Origin: Sulfuricurvum sp. | GTDB lineage: Bacteria; Campylobacterota; Campylobacteria; Campylobacterales; Sulfurimonadaceae | Length of the DNA: 64,000 bases | Assembly (NCBI GenBank): GCA_024637295.1 | Contig: JAGXFL010000008.1 | Coordinates: forward strand, 62,001-126,000 | Reading direction: 5' to 3' | Shown here: positions 18,003 through 27,291 of the stretch, one piece after another | How positions within the stretch are numbered: position 1 is the first letter of the stretch | Layout of the letters: each line of letters opens with the position of its first letter | Position numbers and translations under genes: made by a program | Notes under the pieces: generated by a model | What the model was told of the DNA's origin: nothing | What the model saw: the letters and a program-made list of their open reading frames with translations, nothing else | The model's database searches: none

Positions 18003-18386
18003 ATGGATACAGTAACATTACTATTAATCTTCGCAGGTCTGCTCATACTTTTAATCATATTGGTAACCATCTATGTATGGCTTGGTAGATCAAAAAAGCT
18101 CAAGGCTGAGGATATTCCGGAGACGTTTGAGGGGATGGTATCGATGATTAATCGACTCTCTTCTAGTAACAAAGAGCTTAATCATGCAGTGGACGTGATT
18201 ATCAAGCGTTTTTGCAAAATTACCAATTTTGAGATGTATGCATCTGCCCTTGAAAAGTTATGTACTCATCCAAATACCGATTCAAAACTGATCTTGAGGT
18301 TTCAAAAAGCACTCATAACGGCTAATCCAAAAGAGAAAGAAAAGATAGAAAATAGATTGAAGCTTGGATTGGCAGGGAGGAAGTAA
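18003..18386 (+). CDS. Small membrane-anchored protein of unknown function
   Basis: The 127-residue protein has one strong N-terminal membrane segment (about 5-27, rich in Leu and Ile) followed by a charged, helical cytoplasmic part. I do not recognise a family. It contains LNHAVDVIIKRFCKI (about 58-72) and a C terminus rich in Lys and Glu. The plus-strand gene lies alone between the porin hairpin and a convergent SurA-like gene 4 nt beyond its stop. Orthologues in related genomes would confirm it; the codon pattern and length suggest a real gene. Confidence 0.6.
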   Translation: MDTVTLLLIFAGLLILLIILVTIYVWLGRSKKLKAEDIPETFEGMVSMINRLSSSNKELNHAVDVIIKRFCKITNFEMYASALEKLCTHPNTDSKLILRFQKALITANPKEKEKIENRLKLGLAGRK

Positions 18387-18390
18387 AAGC

Positions 18391-18912
18391 TTAGAGCTTT
18401 ACTTCGACTTTGGAAGAGGCGCGTAGGGCATCGGTTGTCTTGGTCATGGAAGTTTTGAATTTCTCCATTTTGATGTACTGCATGATCTCTAGTTTTGCTT
18501 TTTCATAAGGGACAGTTTTCCCTGCTTGTTTCATTTTGTCTTTGTTGGCATCATAAAACGCCTTGACCTCATTTTCAGCAATCGTCACTTTTCCCATTTC
18601 TTTTTTCATCCACATGTCGACGGCCAGATCATCACGTAATGCCGCATACGCGAGTTTGAACTGAGGGGTGTTTTGGATACCGCTTTTTTTGACTTGCCCT
18701 TTGATCAGAGCTTGATTGACGAGCTGATCGACGATTTGACGTTTCATTTTAGGGTCCAGCTTATCAAAGCTCATTCCCGGGATCGCTTTTGCCATAAATT
18801 CGCTGGCATCGTTGGTAGTTATAGCCTGACCGTTGACGGTAGCTAGAGTAGCAGCTGAAGCTAGGGTAAGGGTTGCAGCAGTGGCAATAATAAACGGCAA
18901 ACGTAAGAACAT
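18391..18912 (-). CDS. SurA/PpiC-like periplasmic chaperone lacking a PPIase domain
   Basis: The 173-residue protein has a signal peptide (about 1-20). A SurA N-terminal-like domain follows (LATVNGQAITTNDASEFM, then MKRQIVDQLVNQALIKGQVKK), as in the periplasmic PEB4/SurA family, which escorts outer-membrane proteins. The rotamase (parvulin) domain is absent: after VTIAENEVKAFYDANKDKMK the chain goes directly to the C-terminal helix of such chaperones (YEKAKLEIMQYIKMEKF). It is therefore best described as a chaperone-only member. A ribosome binding site AGGAATCCT precedes the ATG. Confidence 0.68.
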   Translation of the reverse strand: MFLRLPFIIATAATLTLASAATLATVNGQAITTNDASEFMAKAIPGMSFDKLDPKMKRQIVDQLVNQALIKGQVKKSGIQNTPQFKLAYAALRDDLAVDMWMKKEMGKVTIAENEVKAFYDANKDKMKQAGKTVPYEKAKLEIMQYIKMEKFKTSMTKTTDALRASSKVEVKL

Positions 18913-18979
18913 AGGATTCCTTTTTTGGTATTTAATTTAGGGATATTGTAACTAAAATTCGGTTTTCTTTATATGCGGA

Positions 18980-19291
18980 TCAGAAAAACAACCAGATGAG
19001 CAACGCAGCGCCGATTGTGAGGTTCAACCAACTACCGCCATCCTCAAAAAGCATCACCAGTAAGTCGTAATATTGTTTTTCAAACATCGAAGGGGTCAAT
19101 AGCAGCTGTGCTTTGGCAAACGCAGTGATAGGCACACCCCAGATGAACGCTATAATCTCAGGGACGATCAAAAACATCACAATACCTAAAAAGCCCCAAA
19201 TGGATTTTTCAGGCTTCATAGCAGTAAGTGCTTTTTTGGTTGTTGGATGACGGGCAATTTGTTGAGCTTTTGTTTTGAGTTTTTGTTTCAT
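18980..19291 (-). CDS. Small membrane protein of unknown function
   Basis: The 103-residue protein has a basic N terminus (KQKLKTKAQQIARHPTTKK) and two or three hydrophobic segments (about 32-52, 55-70 and 85-103). I do not recognise a family. It lies on the minus strand downstream of the lipoprotein genes of the secretion locus, separated by about 80 bp, and upstream of the SurA-like gene. It could be part of either unit or independent. Confidence 0.5.
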   Translation of the reverse strand: MKQKLKTKAQQIARHPTTKKALTAMKPEKSIWGFLGIVMFLIVPEIIAFIWGVPITAFAKAQLLLTPSMFEKQYYDLLVMLFEDGGSWLNLTIGAALLIWLFF

Positions 19292-19372
19292 GATTGTAGG
19301 GATACCGTTTCGTTTTGTATGGAGCCGATTAAAAGCATGATGATAGCAAAAATAGGGTATGTTTACATTAAG

Positions 19373-19882
19373 CTATGCTGCTTTCTTAAAGCGCTGTAAA
19401 CACCAACGTCCTTCTTCTTTTATCAAGCCAACATCCACATTGATATTTTTTTGTTTCTCAGAGGTCAGTGTAGCTGAGAAACTCAATCTATTAGTATCTG
19501 GACTCGAAAAATCATATATTTTTGTCACATCCAAACAGCTACTATTATCTGCCACAATATCGCCAAATGGAAATTCTATCTCTGCTTTCGTCTCATTCGG
19601 AGTAAAGCTAAATAATGATGCTTTTATGTATTTTTCACTGCCACTACAAACCGCTTTGTTTAATACACCGTAAATGGTTGGTTGCGCGTCATTTATGATT
19701 TGTAACACCTTAGCATCACTCGGCAATTGAGCCGTATTATCGTAATTTACCCGATCTTGTAGATCATGTACACTTACATAGTTTAAGCCGTCCATCATTT
19801 TTAATGCCGTTTTTGTTTGACTGCACCCTGTTACCATTATTACTATGACTAAAATCCATGCTGAAATTTTTATATTACTCAT
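19373..19882 (-). CDS. Lipoprotein 3 of the two-partner secretion locus (unknown function)
   Basis: The protein has a lipoprotein signal peptide with lipobox VTGC. No family is recognised; three later Cys residues and a C-terminal GRWCLQRFKK stretch stand out. The second ATG (19880-19882) is chosen because AAGGA lies 7 nt before it; an ATG two codons upstream leaves no room for that site. It is the last of three non-homologous lipoprotein genes downstream of the giant exoprotein gene, which makes an immunity or accessory role worth testing (inference). Confidence 0.6.
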   Translation of the reverse strand: MSNIKISAWILVIVIMVTGCSQTKTALKMMDGLNYVSVHDLQDRVNYDNTAQLPSDAKVLQIINDAQPTIYGVLNKAVCSGSEKYIKASLFSFTPNETKAEIEFPFGDIVADNSSCLDVTKIYDFSSPDTNRLSFSATLTSEKQKNINVDVGLIKEEGRWCLQRFKKAA

Positions 19883-19905
19883 TGCCATTTCCTTTTATTT
19901 GTAAA

Positions 19906-20388
19906 CTATAGTTCGGATTGTGATTTTTTTAACATCTCTTCAAAGGCTCTTGCTGCACCCGATAATTTTATATCTGTTCCGCTTTGTGGTGATTGTATAA
20001 ATTGAATACTATGTGCATGTAATTCATTATCTTTCGTTCTTTTCACAACCCATACTTCTTTGAATGAAATTGGGTCGGAACTATGGCTTACAAATCTTGT
20101 TTGTATGAGTTCTATATCTTGTGTATCTTCTTTTTGCATGATCAGTTTTAAAGCATCCACTTTTAATATCGAGTCAGCTATAGAAGGTGCAATTTTACCT
20201 ATAAGATACGGTTGGAAACTAACACCATACTGCGATTCATTCGCCACATATCTGACCGGAGAATCATCTTTCTCTAATTTTTCATTCGCGATTTTTACAC
20301 CTGCTAAAGCTGTTGAATTCCCAAGGCCACTACATCCAACTATAAATGTCATCAGTAGTAAACTTCCGATTAATACCTTTATCTTCAT
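19906..20388 (-). CDS. Lipoprotein 2 of the two-partner secretion locus (unknown function)
   Basis: The 160-residue protein has a lipoprotein signal (MKIKVLIGSLLLMTFIVGC, lipobox IVGC). The mature part is hydrophilic with alternating strand- and helix-like stretches, including VWVVKRTKDNELHAHSIQF. No family is recognised and there is no visible similarity to the other two lipoproteins. Short spacing (about 30 nt upstream, 23 nt downstream) argues for one operon with them and the exoprotein gene. Confidence 0.6.
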   Translation of the reverse strand: MKIKVLIGSLLLMTFIVGCSGLGNSTALAGVKIANEKLEKDDSPVRYVANESQYGVSFQPYLIGKIAPSIADSILKVDALKLIMQKEDTQDIELIQTRFVSHSSDPISFKEVWVVKRTKDNELHAHSIQFIQSPQSGTDIKLSGAARAFEEMLKKSQSEL

Positions 20389-20417
20389 GTCAATCCTTTG
20401 TATAACTTAATTTTGTA

Positions 20418-21134
20418 TTACCCGCTCACTTCATCAGGACCAAAATCCTCATCGCTTGGGGTAAAGCTATCCAAACTTTGTTGTGCACGTTGGAGTATGT
20501 CTTGAAAGCTATATTGATTTTTTAAATTTACATTGTTGGGATTTGCTAAATGAGCATAAATATTAATCTGATATTGTTTTAACTTGCCAGTTTTTGTATA
20601 CGAATAAAAATAATATTTTTTCCCGTATTCATCCCATTCTCGATATTTACTATATGTCTCCACTTCTATCGCCGGATAATGATTTACGGTAGTGTAGCGA
20701 GCAGATTTAAAGTCTACTGTTACAGCGTACTTTTTTAAATATTCTTGATCTTTTTTGTTGATAGCTTCCATAGTTTTTAATGCCGTTTCATGAAATCCCA
20801 AAGTTCTTTCTTTATCAAATAGTCCTAACCGCACTTTATAATTCTCAGCATTGCGAGGAGTTATTTCTACACCATAGCTCAACCACATTACGCCATCATG
20901 CATTCTTTTTAGATGAAAGGTAAATGCGTCGGTCGTTTGTGAACGGATAAATTTCCATTGATCAAGTTCATTTTGTTTTATTTCAGGCGGTAAAATAGAG
21001 TAGTGTTTAAAATATGCCCTCTTATTAGAACTATCTATATTAATATTATAAAAAGATGGTGATGGTTCAATCCCTTTACATCCTAAGAACATCAACATGA
21101 CTATCATAAGGAATATCCATTTAGTCTTTCCCAT
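20418..21134 (-). CDS. Lipoprotein 1, overlapping the exoprotein gene; candidate immunity protein
   Basis: The protein starts MGKTKWIFLMIVMLMFLGC, with lipobox FLGC at about residue 19, so it should be a lipid-anchored envelope protein. The ATG at 21134 is chosen over an upstream GTG because AGGTG lies 7 nt before it. The start lies within the last codons of the 2052-residue exoprotein gene (14-nt overlap), which is the position of the immunity gene in contact-dependent inhibition loci. The mature part is rich in Tyr and Lys and has no family I recognise. An envelope-anchored inhibitor would fit a lipase-like toxin (inference). Confidence 0.62.
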   Translation of the reverse strand: MGKTKWIFLMIVMLMFLGCKGIEPSPSFYNINIDSSNKRAYFKHYSILPPEIKQNELDQWKFIRSQTTDAFTFHLKRMHDGVMWLSYGVEITPRNAENYKVRLGLFDKERTLGFHETALKTMEAINKKDQEYLKKYAVTVDFKSARYTTVNHYPAIEVETYSKYREWDEYGKKYYFYSYTKTGKLKQYQINIYAHLANPNNVNLKNQYSFQDILQRAQQSLDSFTPSDEDFGPDEVSG

Positions 21135-24100
21135 TTTTATCACCTGCCTGGTTGAAGTTTGCGAGATCTTTATTTAAATTGTGTTGATCATAAAAATTAT
21201 TCAATAAATCAGGATTTCCATTAATTCCGATATACTCTCCAAGAATAGGTGTCTTCATCTCATCCCCACATCCGATAACGCAGGTATACCCTGAATGCGG
21301 GCTTGGTTTCGTTGGGTCTTTTCCATTTGCGATACTGCTGACTCCGCGACTGAACATATAGCCAAACTCACCGTCCGACATTGACGAATTATTAATCCCC
21401 GCTCCATTTCCTCCGAGAAAGATTGGCAATGTCCCTACCGGATCACCCGGATTGACGGAGGAGCGGAAATACGTTTCAAGCTTGTTATCATCTATAAATT
21501 CTTTAGAATACAAACTGCTAACCAATGCTGATGAGTTCTCAAACCCTATCGGTGAACCGTAAAATCCGACTTTGAAATCAGCCGTAGTTTTATCACTTAG
21601 TAGAGCTTTAAGTTCATCCTCATAGTATTTCATCCCTGCGTAGGTCTCTCCCGTCCCCTCGGAGTGTGCGACTACGGTGAGTTTACCATCTCGGATATCC
21701 GCTAGTTGGGTAATTGTTGAGCCTGTTTGTTTTGCACTTCCGGTTGAGAGAACACCTACTCCTAATTTTTCAACTAGCCATTTATCCTGCATTGTTTCAG
21801 CTGCATCGGGTAAAAATCCGTGTGTTGGGTTATAGTTGACAAGGGTCAATGATGCCCCTCCGGTCTGTTCGTTGCCGTTTGCCAATGCTTCAGGAACGGC
21901 ATTGAGGATACCGTTGGTAAATACATGGGTAATGGATTTAGCGGCATTTTTAGTCACATAGATTTTATAATCGTTTAGGTTTCCGGTTGCTTTAGCCGCA
22001 TCAACTGCTGCTTGATCGGCAAGGATGACTACTGTTTTATTTGGATTGGTAACATAGTGACCATCTTTGGTTTGAATAATATCTTTTGAGTCAACACCCA
22101 TGGCGGCTAATTTTTCAGTAGTAGTGCTTTGAATAACATTACGGTTGTCTCCCGCTAATTGGGAAATTATTTGGGTAATGTAGCCTCCGTTATTGGATTG
22201 TGTCGGAATTATCCCTGTCCCTTTATCTATATATTCCAATCCTTTACCGACCACTCCCGCCAATCCTTCAGCATTAGACCCCGGTAAGTTCTCCGTGATC
22301 TCTTTGTGAACACTAAGTCCCATATCATCGATTGCTTGTCCCCAATCTTTTGCTGTCTGTGTAGGGTTGAGCACCGAATTGATTGAGTTTTGGCTGGCGT
22401 AGATGTCGTAGTTCTCACTCTCGTTTTTGGTGATCTCTTTGGCTTTGCTAATGTCGCGATTTAGGTTGGTCGGTAATGCCTCTTGATTAGCAAGGGTGAT
22501 CGTTCCTCCTCCTATAGTTGCACGATTGATCTGCTCTTTATCACTGTAGCCGTATCCCGCTTCGAGGGTTCCTCCGGTAGTACCTTTACTGTTCGTTTGG
22601 AATTGTGTTGCAGTGATATTTCCAAGACCGATACTCATCGAAGTGGATTTATCGTGATCGCTGATATCGCTTGCGCTCAGTGTCCCAGTTGTAAGATGAA
22701 GGTTATTTACGTCATTACCGTTGGTATCTTTCGTGGCGATGATCGCTCCTTGCAGATCAGTATTTTTGGCAACCGTAATATCGGCTTTTTCAGCAGCGAT
22801 GATACCCGTTTGCTCATTTACCCATGCTTTGGAACTGCTCGATTTTCCTACGCCAGCACTGATGCTTCCTCCGGTACTGATGGCAATACTTTGGCTATCG
22901 CCTTTAGAATTTCCGGTGTCTTGGACACTGATCAGATTTAGATTTCCTCCTACGTTCGCCGTAACCGTATTAGCTGATACATGAGCCCCTTGGAGTGTTG
23001 TATCTCCTGATGTATTGATGAGAACATCTTTTGCTCCCACATAGGTATCTCGTTGGATGGTATCGTTTGAAGTGTTCTTTGATTGCGCATACGATGCGTC
23101 AACTTGACCTTCACGTGTTCCGTACAAAGTGACTTTGAGTGAGCCTGATTTATCCGATGAAAAAGAAGATGCATTCTGTGTAGCAGACGCTAGTTTAATT
23201 GTCTCTGCATTCATGGAGACTTTGTTATCTGCTATGACATCACTGCCTGTAACTGCGATCTCTTTTACAGCATCCAATATCACATCATGCCCAGTAGCAA
23301 TAGTGGAGCTTTGTGCGGAAGTGCTTTGGCTGGATGTTTCGCTTCTTGACATCTCGGCAACTGCATCGAATCCTGCACTTACCGCATGTGACAGGGTATT
23401 AGTGATGAGATCGACTGATTTTAGTACTTTTGATCCTGCACTGACGGCATTATCAGACTTGGGGAGAGACTGAGCCGTACTGGCTAACTCTTGTGCTGCT
23501 TGGGTCACATGTTGCTGTACTCCTACTTTAACTCCGGCCTTGAGTTCTTCGTGAATTTGATTTTTGTACTGAGTCGCATCTTGGGAGAGAATATTGATAT
23601 TTTTATCGGATTGAATAGAAATATCGTTATTGGCAGTAATATTCGATGCAAGAACATTCGTGTTATTACCTGAATGAATAACAATGTTGTCTGCTATCAA
23701 TTGGGTCGCTTTCTCTTGTGTTTGACCTTCTCCAAGTTTATCGGATTTTGTAACTACTCCAGCAAAAATGGATGCTTCGTTCATATTGAGCGTTACTTCA
23801 ATACCTGCTTTAGCGACTGATTCTTTATGATCGTGAGTTGTGCTCTCGGTTGCAGAGAGGAGATTTACATCTCTGTTGGCATTCATATCAATTGTTGAGG
23901 CAACGATAGTGGATCCGATTGATGCAATATCCTGTCCCGCGTTCACTGCTACTGTTTTTCCACTCAAATTTGAGCTTTTTTGAATGATATTTGTTTTGGC
24001 ATCTTTGGTTTGTTTTTCTTCCGCATATGTCAGCATATTGTCGCTAAAACCTAAACTGAGCCCTGATGTTTTACTGTAATGTTTTTGTGTCTTTTGCTCT

Positions 24101-27100
24101 TCATCCGATAGAATATTAACATCTTGCTCTGCTTTTAGTTTAATAGTATCCCCCGCATTTACATTCGACGCCACCACGTTGATATCTTTGCCCGAGTTTA
24201 AGATGATGTTTTGCGCAGTGGTTTTGACGGTGGCTTCATGGAGTTTTACCGCATCGCTGCTATCGAGTGTCATAATCTTGCTAAGTCCCCCAAGAGAGCT
24301 TTTGGACTCTTCGTGCAAAGAGGCTTCTCGGTATGCTTTGGCTAGGAGGTTGATGTCGCCTGTCGCGTTCACTTGGATGTTTTGTTGTGCTGTGAGGTTG
24401 GCGGCTTGAAGTGTCGTATCTTTGCCACTGGTGATATTTATGTTCTCCCCCGTGATGTTCGAAGAGGCAACCGACTCTTTGAGGGTCATATCATGCGAGG
24501 ATTTTTTACTCATAAACCCTTTGGAGCTGGTTTTAATATCTTTGAATTCACGGTTATTACTGGCGGTGACGTTGACATTCTCTCCTGCGGTAACGGCTAC
24601 ATCGTTGCCAGCCGTAATGGTTGAAGAGTTCACCGTAATGTCTTTGGCAGCGTTTAGGTTAACATCCCCTCCTGCATTAAGGGATGCGGCATGTTGTTTG
24701 ACTGATTCAATCTCGCTGGAACCCTTATTCCAAGTTGTTTTATAATGGGAGGATTGTTCTAGGGAGGCTAGGGTGATGTTTTGTGCAGAGAGATCGATAG
24801 TTTCTCCTGCGGCGGTTTCTCCTCCTACAAGGTTGATATTTTTATCCGCATTAGCCACCAAATTACCCTGTGCCCAAATGCCCGCACTCTCACCCACGGT
24901 ATCCAGATGTCCTGTAATGCCTGCATGAGCGGAGAGATCGTGTTGTTTATGATCGGTTTGAGAGGTGATGGAGCCATTGTCACTGACTAGGGCTACATTG
25001 TTACCGCTGATGGAAGCTGAAGCGTTGGTCATATCGCCTGCAGTGTGTAAGAGCATATCACCACTGCTTTTAAGCGACCCTGCATTATTCGTAAGCGTAT
25101 CGGCAGTCGCTACGAGTGTTCCTTCTGCTCTGATAGTTCCTGCGTTGTTGAGTTCACCCGCAACGGCCAAAGCCATATCCCCAAGCGCGACGATCTTACC
25201 CCCATGATCCAAGGTTTGATTTTTTAGACTGGCGAGATAGACAACAGGGACAAGGACTTTATGCCCTGAAACCATACGCTCTTCCATCCAGACGATGTCA
25301 CGATCCAAGGCAGCCAGTTGAGATGAGGAGAGAGAAACCCCAAGGGCTAGCTGGAGATTCCCCGCTACATTGATCGCATTGTCCATGAGGGCTTGGTATT
25401 GCCCCGTGTCGGTTCCAAACCCAGCCAAACGACGCTCACCCGTGAGACGAAATACCGCATCACGTACGAGCTGCGTCTCATAGCGTGCATCTCCCAGACG
25501 TTTGGTGTCGGATGCCATGTTCAGATGCAAGTGGCTCATCATGTAATCCGAACTCATAAAGGTTTTGTAGTTAGTAAAGAGAGGATTGGTCTCGATGAGA
25601 TAGGGCAATGTTGCATCGGGTGTCAGAACAAACTCGCCATTACTCCCATCGGGAAGGGTATAGTTGATCTTTCCTGTGGTGAGATTACGCATATAGGATG
25701 TGGGTGCCACACCCAGAGATGAGTAGTTGGAACCTTGGGTAATATCGGCGTTGTTTACCGTTGCCAAAGCACCAAGTAAATTGCGTCCGGCGCTGATGGT
25801 AGAGAAAACGTGGTCGGTGAGGGTGTCGGTGCGATTCAAAGTACCCCAATAGCTATCATTGACCGTATGCCATCCCCAATCCCATTCACGATGTGAGCGA
25901 TTATAATAGTACTGTGTTTGAATGATGTCATGGGCATTGAGTGCCGCTTCGTTCTTGAGGCTTCCTGAGAGATAGAGATCACGATCTGCGGCGATCATTG
26001 AATAGCGGTTATGAATCGCACCCTCGAGGGACATATCACGACCTGCCAAAAGGTACGCAGGATGATAGTTAGTTTTATCAATACTGTCTAGCCATTTTGT
26101 TGTATGTAGATCATCAGCACCATAGCTAATAACGCTATCTGGCACATAAAGAGTTGTTTTAATCGGCGTCATGCTTGAAAAATTCTCTATCGCTGTTGCT
26201 TGAATACTGAGATCATTAGCCGCTTCGATGTGCCCAGCTTCGTTGCGTAGTGTCCCCGTATCGTGTATCGTGATGTCCCCATCTGAGAGGATCACTGCGT
26301 TGGAAGCCACCGTGAGGGTATCGGTCGCTTTGAGATCCATGGTGTTTTTACTGCGCAAGAGACCATTGACCGTAAGGGATTGTGACGTGGAGCTTACCGT
26401 ACCATCTGATACGGCGGCCCCCAAAACGATCTGCCCGTTGGCATTGAGGGTGAGGGAATCACTGGCATAAGTGATTTGGGGAAGATTGACCCCAACACCG
26501 GTATCCGTGGCGATGAGGGTAATAGCGTTGGCATAGATACCCCCAAGAGCGCTTGAATCGATAGAGTAAGGTTGTGTCCCTGTACCGTTTTGAGCAGCAT
26601 AGGTGCTTCCATCCGCAGCGATGTCGTTATCCCCTGTAATGACGTCGAGGCGTTTGGCATGTATCTGTGCATTGAGTTGAAGGGTCTTGGTATAGAGATC
26701 GACACGGTCGATATTATCGGAGACCATACCATCGCCTTCGATTAGGATATCTCCCCCTCGGACACTCTGCCCCTGATAAACACCGCCGCTGTAGTTAGGC
26801 ATTCCTGTGGAAAGCGTTGCGCGTGGGGTATTGATAAACCCTCCGCCATTGACCGTGATACCGTTAGGGTTTGCGATGATGACATCCGCACTGTGTCCTG
26901 CTACTTCGGTATACCCACGTAGAAGCGTACGAGAGGTTCCCGTTACTTCATTGAGGATTACACGTGCGGGAGTCGTTCCCAGATTGGCATTTCCCTGCAC
27001 CATTCCTCCCAGTTGGGTAGAGGTGATACCCGTGGCATTGTTGAGGATCAGACCTATAGGATTGACGTTAAAATCGCTGAACTTGTTGTGCGACAAACCT

Positions 27101-27279
27101 GAGCCGTTTGGCGTTACGATATTGACCAACGGGACACCATTTGCGGTGACATCCAGCCCCGCTTGATGTGATGCGGCGGCTGCACCGTCAACTGCGAGGT
27201 CTGTGCCATAAAGCATATTGGATAACAGTACGGTGGAGAGGATGCAGGAGATACTTTGGCGGTAGAGGTGGGTAAACAT
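21121..27279 (-). CDS. TpsA filamentous-haemagglutinin-type exoprotein with lipase-like C terminus
   Basis: The 2052-residue protein is the secreted partner of a two-partner (type Vb) system. A signal peptide (1-25) is followed by the TPS secretion domain (about 30-280), with LILNNATGI and VIIANPNGITVNGGGFINTP that the TpsB partner recognises. A long beta-helix follows, with haemagglutinin-type repeats dominating about 780-1500 (recurring GKD/AGxD and HxS-rich units). The final 300 residues differ: HVFTNGILN, then VVAHSEGTGET (Ser1873), VNPGDPVGTLP (Asp1946) and PSPHSGYTC (His1995). These are the order and surroundings of a class-3-lipase-like catalytic triad. The VENN motif of classical CdiA is absent. 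AGGAG lies 8 nt before the ATG. Confidence 0.85.
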   Translation of the reverse strand: MFTHLYRQSISCILSTVLLSNMLYGTDLAVDGAAAASHQAGLDVTANGVPLVNIVTPNGSGLSHNKFSDFNVNPIGLILNNATGITSTQLGGMVQGNANLGTTPARVILNEVTGTSRTLLRGYTEVAGHSADVIIANPNGITVNGGGFINTPRATLSTGMPNYSGGVYQGQSVRGGDILIEGDGMVSDNIDRVDLYTKTLQLNAQIHAKRLDVITGDNDIAADGSTYAAQNGTGTQPYSIDSSALGGIYANAITLIATDTGVGVNLPQITYASDSLTLNANGQIVLGAAVSDGTVSSTSQSLTVNGLLRSKNTMDLKATDTLTVASNAVILSDGDITIHDTGTLRNEAGHIEAANDLSIQATAIENFSSMTPIKTTLYVPDSVISYGADDLHTTKWLDSIDKTNYHPAYLLAGRDMSLEGAIHNRYSMIAADRDLYLSGSLKNEAALNAHDIIQTQYYYNRSHREWDWGWHTVNDSYWGTLNRTDTLTDHVFSTISAGRNLLGALATVNNADITQGSNYSSLGVAPTSYMRNLTTGKINYTLPDGSNGEFVLTPDATLPYLIETNPLFTNYKTFMSSDYMMSHLHLNMASDTKRLGDARYETQLVRDAVFRLTGERRLAGFGTDTGQYQALMDNAINVAGNLQLALGVSLSSSQLAALDRDIVWMEERMVSGHKVLVPVVYLASLKNQTLDHGGKIVALGDMALAVAGELNNAGTIRAEGTLVATADTLTNNAGSLKSSGDMLLHTAGDMTNASASISGNNVALVSDNGSITSQTDHKQHDLSAHAGITGHLDTVGESAGIWAQGNLVANADKNINLVGGETAAGETIDLSAQNITLASLEQSSHYKTTWNKGSSEIESVKQHAASLNAGGDVNLNAAKDITVNSSTITAGNDVAVTAGENVNVTASNNREFKDIKTSSKGFMSKKSSHDMTLKESVASSNITGENINITSGKDTTLQAANLTAQQNIQVNATGDINLLAKAYREASLHEESKSSLGGLSKIMTLDSSDAVKLHEATVKTTAQNIILNSGKDINVVASNVNAGDTIKLKAEQDVNILSDEEQKTQKHYSKTSGLSLGFSDNMLTYAEEKQTKDAKTNIIQKSSNLSGKTVAVNAGQDIASIGSTIVASTIDMNANRDVNLLSATESTTHDHKESVAKAGIEVTLNMNEASIFAGVVTKSDKLGEGQTQEKATQLIADNIVIHSGNNTNVLASNITANNDISIQSDKNINILSQDATQYKNQIHEELKAGVKVGVQQHVTQAAQELASTAQSLPKSDNAVSAGSKVLKSVDLITNTLSHAVSAGFDAVAEMSRSETSSQSTSAQSSTIATGHDVILDAVKEIAVTGSDVIADNKVSMNAETIKLASATQNASSFSSDKSGSLKVTLYGTREGQVDASYAQSKNTSNDTIQRDTYVGAKDVLINTSGDTTLQGAHVSANTVTANVGGNLNLISVQDTGNSKGDSQSIAISTGGSISAGVGKSSSSKAWVNEQTGIIAAEKADITVAKNTDLQGAIIATKDTNGNDVNNLHLTTGTLSASDISDHDKSTSMSIGLGNITATQFQTNSKGTTGGTLEAGYGYSDKEQINRATIGGGTITLANQEALPTNLNRDISKAKEITKNESENYDIYASQNSINSVLNPTQTAKDWGQAIDDMGLSVHKEITENLPGSNAEGLAGVVGKGLEYIDKGTGIIPTQSNNGGYITQIISQLAGDNRNVIQSTTTEKLAAMGVDSKDIIQTKDGHYVTNPNKTVVILADQAAVDAAKATGNLNDYKIYVTKNAAKSITHVFTNGILNAVPEALANGNEQTGGASLTLVNYNPTHGFLPDAAETMQDKWLVEKLGVGVLSTGSAKQTGSTITQLADIRDGKLTVVAHSEGTGETYAGMKYYEDELKALLSDKTTADFKVGFYGSPIGFENSSALVSSLYSKEFIDDNKLETYFRSSVNPGDPVGTLPIFLGGNGAGINNSSMSDGEFGYMFSRGVSSIANGKDPTKPSPHSGYTCVIGCGDEMKTPILGEYIGINGNPDLLNNFYDQHNLNKDLANFNQAGDKNGKD

Positions 27280-27291
27280 GGGGTGAGACTC

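Noticed and set aside
19300-19372. A second att-like copy of the tRNA end bounding the secretion locus
   Set aside because: No TGGTGGACCC-type match is seen near the far end of that locus, so it is not placed inside the tRNA-linked island.
22483-27166. Many long open frames on the plus strand opposite tpsA
   Set aside because: They are shadows of the repetitive tpsA coding sequence, without ribosome binding sites or recognisable protein content.
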